Assembly: GCA_951230915.1 (NCBI GenBank)
Contig: OX579638.1
Location: 30,852,322-30,916,321, forward strand
Direction: 5' to 3'
Origin: Antitrichia curtipendula
Taxonomy: Eukaryota; Streptophyta; Bryopsida; Hypnales; Leucodontaceae
DNA: 64,000 bases
Shown piece after piece: positions 58,900-64,000 of this stretch (position 1 is the stretch's first letter; every line of letters begins with the position of its first letter). Made by a program: the position numbers and the translations under genes. Below the pieces are notes generated by a model. That model did not search any database. It saw only the letters and a list, made by a program, of their open reading frames with translations, and was not told the origin of the DNA.

Positions 58900-59120
58900 A
58901 TCCCCAAGTCCTAGCCAACTCCTCCGAACTGCCCAGTAACCCCGACTGCCCAATAAGCTTCGAGACCCCAGTACCCCGACTGCTAGTACCCCCGAGACTC
59001 CAGTACCCCGAAACTGATAGTAACCCCCGAAATCCCAGTACTCCAAAACTGGTAGTAACTCCTGAGACCCCAGTACCCCAAAACTGGTAGTAACCCTCGA
59101 GACCCAATGCAACCCCGAGA
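58900..59120. repeat. GC-rich ~33-bp minisatellite
   Basis: Units of 'gagaccccagtaccccaaaa' plus 'ctggtagtaaccc' repeat about six times, preceded by a 13-C run (58872-58884). The open frames at 58826-59329 come from this repeat. Confidence 0.75.
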
Positions 59121-60487
59121 CCCTTTTTTGGTCTGGACTGGTCTACACTAAGCCCCCAGGTTGATTTTGGCTTGTTGGATTTTTGACATGGTTGGGTACC
59201 AAAAAACTGTCTTAGGCTTGTGTGAGCTCCCAATTTGTCACTTGGCACTCGTAGAATTATTTTTTTGGAAATTTGCAATTTAAAGTTAAGAAAAATATAC
59301 AAAAAGCCATAAAAAGAGTGTAGAACCAAAATAGGGTTGTAACATACCCATTATAGTATTTGGTCTAGATTTGTGTTTAGACTTAGAATCCCACCAAACC
59401 GGGTCCAAAAATAGGTAGAAGGAACGAAACGGGTGGATTTGTAGGGTTCAAGTCACATAGGCCCAAAAGGGCTAAATCCCACCATGAATGTGGCAATTCA
59501 TGGCTAGGTCGGTCCGAGGGATCCACAACGAGGCCACTAGGTCGGGTCCTAGAGTTAGGTTTAGAAATACACCAAAACCCCGATTGTTAGTATGCAGGAG
59601 CCACTAACGCAAGACCGGGCCCGTGGAGGAATCCACAGTCCAAAGATGGTGTCCTAGGGTAATTCCCATGCCAGGAGTCCAACGACAAAATCGATTCGCC
59701 AAGATTCCTTTATCAGCAAAAGATTCCCATCGATAAACTCAAGAAGATGACCAATTCATCTCCACTGACCAATTGTGTCAGGTACGGAAACGCACCTGCA
59801 CATCTTTCATGTGACCCCATGAGAGGTCTTGTGGAAAATCCCGTCATCTTCCGACTTGTAGAAGAACCTTTTGCGGGTGGTCAACCCTGGTAACCTCCAA
59901 CGGGAATTTCATGGAAATTACCCAGGTTGCCAGAAAATCTCACTAAAAATTAGACTAGCTTATTTTATGTTAATAATGCGCTCCGTGAAGTTTCGCGACA
60001 TTCCGATAGCGGCAAGTACCCGAACCGGCGAGATTCCTCGAGAATTAATCACGTGGCGGGGTCTCCGCCACGTTGACCGGCATTCCGGGACCATACGACG
60101 GCGGAACAAAGTCAACCAAGAGTCTTTTCTGACTCCCTCACACCTACCGGAGACCCTAAGCTATTTACATTTCTCAAAAGAGGAGAACCCCAATATCTAG
60201 GATTTTACCACGGTTTAGTTTTTAAAACTAAATTAGCCTACGATGGTTTTTTGTCCTCGGTATGGGGGGTAGAGGGGATCTTGGACTAAACACGGCAATC
60301 TGGAGCCAATGGCGCAATCCGTTTGACGATTGGAGTAATTCTCCAAAAGTTAGGAGGTTGGTCCAGCGTAGATAGATAAAAGTAGTTTTTTAGGGATTAG
60401 GATGAAAATCTTTGAAGATGAGGATGAAAATCCAAGTTGATAAGGTTACTTTAGAACTCTTGAGGGGAAGGTGGGGCCTTGGAAACC

Positions 60488-60496
60488 TATTTAAGG
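60488..60496 (+). promoter_or_regulatory. TATA-like box of LTR U5
   Basis: TATTTAAGG, followed by 'tccccatttttctctcaag', at the place corresponding to TATAAAAGG of U4. Confidence 0.45.
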
Positions 60497-60840
60497 TCCC
60501 CATTTTTCTCTCAAGAACACCCCCAAATCTTGTTTTGGGTCCGTGGGTCCAACTTATGTTGGGATCTTTGGCATTTTAGCCAAGAAACCTCTACGATGTT
60601 TTTGGAGCACTTTTTGCTCCCCTTGTTGCTCTATTTCAAGCTTCCTTTGGAGGTCCTTTTGGGTCCTTCTACCTTACCTTGCCTTGCATCCTTGTTGTGA
60701 GTGAACGGGTCTCCCCTATACTTGTGTGACTTCTTATGCCTTGTACTAATCCTAAAGTCACCCCCCACCGTACCTTGGCGATGCCGCTTTGGGGGGCCTT
60801 TAGTGTATGAGAGTTTTCCTGTTATCATTGACCTTGTGTG

Positions 60841-61203
60841 CATGTGTGCCCCCGTATTGAGTCCTAACCAAAGTTGTCCTTTTTGTTGTTGTTGTTGGTT
60901 GTAAGTGGGCCCACCCCCCGGGGAACGGCGAAGCTTTGAACCTGTGACCAGTCCCAATCCTAAAGTATGTGGTAAACACGGGCATGTGTGCCCCCGTATT
61001 GAGTCCTAACCAAAGTTGTCCTTTTTGATGTTGGTTGTAAGTGGGCCCACCCCCCGGGGAACGGCGAAGCTTTGAACCTGTGACCAGCCTTTGTCCTAAA
61101 GTGCGTGTTAAAAACAAGCCTTAGACGGCGGAGCTTTGAACACAAGGGTATCATAAGTCCTAAATTTGGTGTTAAAACCCATTCTACGGCGGAGCTTTGA
61201 ACC
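60841..61203 (+). repeat. Tandem duplication and AAGCTT motif array of LTR U5
   Basis: A ~108 bp unit is duplicated (60841-60951 and 60983-61087, period 142 bp), each ending with GGCGAAGCTTTGAACC then 'tgtgaccag'. Two further motifs GGCGGAGCTTTGAA follow at 61127 and 61188. The ORFs on the - strand here are by-products. Confidence 0.85.
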
Positions 61204-61499
61204 CTTATGTACTCTCGTTCCAAAGTCTAGAGTCCGAGACGTTCTCGGAAAAGTCCAAGGTTTAGCGTCCGAGATTAAGTCTAAGTTAAGAGTCCCCCCA
61301 TCCCTTGTGAGCCGGCGTCTGTAAAACAGGAAACCACACCAAAAATCGGGGAAAATTAACCAAAAATCCGATTTAGATTTGCTTAGGTGGGTTCCCTTAA
61401 GGAACCCAAAAAAGTCGGGTTGAGTCCCTGGGGGGTCTGGTCCAGTGCAAGGAAGTCGGGATGAGTCAAGGGGTCTGGTCCAGTGCTGGGGAGTTAGGG

Positions 61500-61690
61500 T
61501 GAGTCGTTGGGGTGGTCTGGTAGGTCGCTGGGGTGGTTGAGCAGGTCGCTGGGTGGTCGTTGGGTGGTTTAGCAGGTCGCTGGGGTGGTTTAGCAGGTCG
61601 CTGGGGTGGTTTAGCAGGTCGCTGGGGTGGTTTAGCAGGTCGCTGGGGTGGTCTGGGCAGGTCGCTGGGGTGGTCTAGGGGGTCCAGGGC
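61500..61690. repeat. 21-bp G-rich minisatellite in LTR U5
   Basis: Units of GGTCGCTGGGGTGGTTTAGC plus one base, seven to eight copies. The + strand is G-rich with GGGG runs at regular spacing and could form G-quadruplexes. The open frames on both strands (RWGGLAG and PQRPAKP repeats) follow from the 21-bp period. Confidence 0.9.
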
Positions 61691-62459
61691 TGGAGAGAGA
61701 GAGGGAAAAGAAAACAAAGAGAAAGGTTGGGATTAGTGGGAGAAAGGTTGGGATTAGTGGAGGTTAGGAGAAGACTAACAGGGTTGAAATCAAGGGAAAG
61801 AAAACAACCACAAAAAGGAGGAAAATAGGGGGAGTAGAAAGAAAAGATAAGTCGCACCTCCATACCTGCATCAAACAACTCTCAACTCTCACCAAAATCA
61901 CAACTATACGCAATGGAGGGAGGTTAGTGAGTCATAGAATTAAATAGGAGGAGGGGGAGAGAGACGATAAATAGTGCCCTAGGCTTAGCTAAATAGGTAT
62001 TAGAAAGGAAATCTCGAGGATTCATAGTGACCATTAGAAAGTAGGATTAGGATGACACAAAGACAAGGTTGTGTAAGAGGTTAGGAGGGACATTAAAACT
62101 TCTTGGGGTTTGAATCTATAGTTGTAAGACACCCCATTAAAGCTTAGGTAGAATAGTGTTAGTGTAGAAAGAGAGGAAGGGAAAGAAAAGAAGAGAGAAG
62201 AAAGGAGGGGGGAAAGAAAGAGGTTAGATTGCACGGGTCCTAATTTTTGAAACATAAGTGGTGAAATTGGGAAAAGGTCCCACCACCCAAGGGCCACCAT
62301 GGAGTATGGGAATGCACGCACAAATGCGGACGAGCGTACTTCCGACACCGGAAGTGACGAGGTGAGTTCTTGAATCCATACTCGGTGTTTTTTTTTTTTT
62401 TCCTCTCTAGCATTGATCTCCTTAATTAGCCCTTTCCACGTGAAAGATACACCGTGACA

Positions 62460-62700
62460 AGAAAAGATAAAAATTAGAAGTAGAAGATAGAATTTAGAGT
62501 TAAAATTAGGAGTAAACATTTAGAGCTAAATCTAGGAGTAAACAATTAGGAGTTAAAATTAGGAGTGAACATTTAGAGCTAAATCTAGGAGTAAACAATT
62601 AGGAGTTAAAATTAGGAGTGAACATTTAGAGTTAAATCTAGGAGTTAAAATTAGGAGTAACCATTTAGAGTTAAATTTAGGAAAAAAAATTTAGAGTTAT
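62460..62700. repeat. ~54-bp AT-rich minisatellite in LTR U5
   Basis: Units containing 'aattaggagttaaaattagg', 'agtgaacatttagagct' and 'aaatctaggagtaaaca' repeat three to four times, the second and third nearly identical. Confidence 0.85.
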
Positions 62701-63134
62701 ATTTAGAAGCCAGGAATTAAAGGAAAAAAACTTAAGCGTAGGGTTAGCCGTAAGGTTGAAACTTCCGGGAGAAGTGTCAACCCTCCAAAAATTAGTATTC
62801 AACACTTATGGAAGGAACATAAGGTCCCCCGCTCACATAGTTTGGGACGTTAGAAATGACGCCAACTATCCAGCCAACCCTATACATAGGATAGGCAGTT
62901 AAAGAGGTAGGAATTACCAATCATCTTTGCTTGCGAGTTATACATGCAATTCTAGTAGTATTCGCTGCCATCCACAACACTCAGAGAACGTTAGCACAAA
63001 AGATCCATTGCTTGGAAGATATAGTGGACCGCGCTCACAACACCCCCTTATATTTAAAAAGGTGGATAAAGGCATAGAACCTGGTCGGTGTTCGCCCGAT
63101 TACCAAGGGTGGGTAATCTTGCACCCACAGCTTG

Positions 63135-63720
63135 GGACACTAAAACTTTAGGATTAAACTAGGGATCCCAGGGAGATCACTTAGAAGGTCCATTAGGAAC
63201 TACGTGCATTAAGATTTTAGATCCCCTATCTTATGTTCTAAAATTTAAATAAAAGGAAAAGAAAAAAATATGAGTATATTTTCCTAGTTTGAAAGTTTAT
63301 GTTTTGAATTATTGATAATTTTATTTGTTAATTATAATTAATTACTAATTTTTGAAGTAAAAAGATACACTACAAAGCTGAAAATAACTTTCACACCCCT
63401 ATTTTATATAAGAAAAAATTGTATAAAAAATATACAAAAAATTCTCAAAAATAAATCTCTATTGAAAGTTCATATTCCTTGAATATTGATGCAGTGGTCA
63501 TCTAAATGCATTCTCTATAAATATTTGAGTTGAAAAACATGCCATTTTAGTTCATTTTTCAACCTTCTCTAGAAATCATTTAATATGGTATTTGAATTGG
63601 GAGTTTTTGGCAATAGTAACCTATAGCCTTTATTAAACAAAACTCAAAATTACAACTCAATATCATAGTTAATTAAAAGTAAATATGGGGGCAAAAAATC
63701 ACTTGAACACACGTGGTTAG
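63135..63720. other. AT-rich stretch, no gene seen
   Basis: Low-GC sequence after U5 with no ORF of note and no recognised repeat. Confidence 0.45.
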
Positions 63721-63729
63721 CTATAGATA

Positions 63730-64000
63730 TACTAAGTGATCTCCCCGGGCTAGGGATGTGCCGGTTCCCCCTATCACGACTTGGAAGATGGTCTAACTAG
63801 TTCACGGGTTGGTTTTTGAAACTTATGGATATTTGGAAACTAAAGAGAAAACCTTCACGTGGATATTTGGAAACTAAGAAAAAAGGGTGTTTGGACAATC
63901 ATAAAAAATGCCAAACTTTTCTAGACCCTATGATTAAAGCTTCGCCGTCTCGGAGAAGGGTCCACTTGGTAAGACAAAATTCAATCAAAGGTTAGGACAC
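63730..64000 (-). mobile_element. Probable giant-LTR family fragment running off the window
   Basis: A GC-richer block with 'ctccccgggctagggatgtg' and a 'taaagcttcgccgtctcgg' motif at ~63937, which is the complement of the family AAGCTT motif. The copy continues beyond the right edge, so its limits are unknown. Confidence 0.4.

Larger units (their letters stand above)
57300..59215 (-). mobile_element. Giant-LTR family fragment interrupted by U5
   Basis: It carries the family hairpin (57494-57534), the 'ctcctaaattaactct' minisatellite (57640-57920), a 'cctcgtcactatcggtgtc' block near 58205 and a GC-rich minisatellite (58900-59120). The same modules in opposite orientation make up 61280-63000 inside U5. 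The right edge is the duplication of U5, so U5 landed in or beside an older copy. The family end is missing on the left, so the copy is truncated. Confidence 0.65.
59221..63129 (+). mobile_element. Giant solo LTR U5 (3.91 kb), TSD GCTTG
   Basis: Starts TGTGAGCTCCCAATTTGTC and ends GGGTAATCTTGCACCCACA, with a perfect 5-bp duplication GCTTG (59216-59220, 63130-63134). It is the best preserved copy and free of recognised nested elements, so ~3.9 kb is probably the true LTR length. It has higher GC than the older copies and retains CpG-rich stretches (e.g. 59990-60110), consistent with younger age. Order inside: U3 region, TATA-like box (60488), AAGCTT array (60927-61203), GC-rich minisatellite (61500-61690), AT minisatellite (62460-62700), conserved end block ('gatccattgcttggaagat'). 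No gag/pol coding. Confidence 0.87.

Noticed and set aside
58826..59329. 167-codon open frame on the - strand with a repeated glycine/tyrosine pattern
   Set aside because: The frame is produced by the GC-rich ~33-bp minisatellite and the adjacent LTR start; no conserved domain and other frames are open too.
60800..61223. Three overlapping - strand open frames with repeated peptide segments
   Set aside because: They come from the 142-bp tandem duplication and its AAGCTT motifs inside LTR U5.
62034..62519. 161-codon open frame on the - strand
   Set aside because: It lies entirely in giant LTR U5 and the equivalent sequence of the 57-59 kb fragment does not keep the same frame.

Overview
This is a eukaryotic, AT-rich and transposon-dominated stretch with no intact, confidently functional gene. 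I found no bacterial operons, CRISPR array, rRNA or canonical tRNA. CACTA-type elements with CACTAGTAGAAAA ends, large LTR elements without coding capacity, and hAT-like transposase debris make a land plant with a large genome (perhaps a non-seed plant) my first guess. A Tet-like 2-oxoglutarate oxygenase relic is unusual for a flowering plant and resembles families common in basidiomycetes such as rust fungi, so a repeat-rich fungus stays open. Identity is inferred from reading alone; no database search was possible.

Layout. 1-6.6 kb is AT-rich with small degenerate repeats. 6.6-11.3 kb holds a CACTA MITE and a heavily mutated hAT-like (DUF4371/hATC type) transposase relic on the + strand, whose middle is occupied by a ~105-116 bp tandem array that itself carries a 756 bp inverted-repeat element. 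From 12.2 kb a family of very large LTRs recurs, with TGTGAG...CTCACA ends and no protein coding. Four copies carry matching 5-bp target duplications (12163-13608, one mismatch; 14192-19571; 40437-44606; 59221-63129). A fifth (25590-29703) has lost its duplication, and fragments lie at 20.8 kb, 57.3-59.2 kb and the right edge. Most intact copies contain a TATA-like box and a short array of GGCGAAGCTTTGAACC-like motifs, and several have a GC-rich minisatellite and a conserved small hairpin.

Nested in or beside these are four piggyBac-like elements with TTAA duplications (15101-16027, 24782-25585, 38475-39387, 39903-44655, the last split by a giant LTR), four CACTA non-autonomous elements with perfect 3-bp duplications, and two hAT-type MITEs.

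Two gene relics are the most informative. At 33.6-35.4 kb (- strand) a SWIM zinc-finger coding region is cut by a 1.1 kb CACTA element; removing the element plus one 3-bp duplication rejoins the CxC and CxH halves in frame. At 51.3-52.8 kb (+ strand) a Tet-like oxygenase relic is cut by a hAT MITE; removing the MITE plus one 8-bp duplication rejoins the frame just before the metal-binding region. At 47.1-48.95 kb an unrecognised ~600-codon coding block has decayed mostly through TAG stops and is bracketed by copies of another repeat (R4).

The remaining stretches (13.6-14.2, 19.6-20.5, 23.0-24.8, 30.5-32.2, 37.0-38.5 and 53.0-57.1 kb) are AT-rich sequence in which I see no gene.
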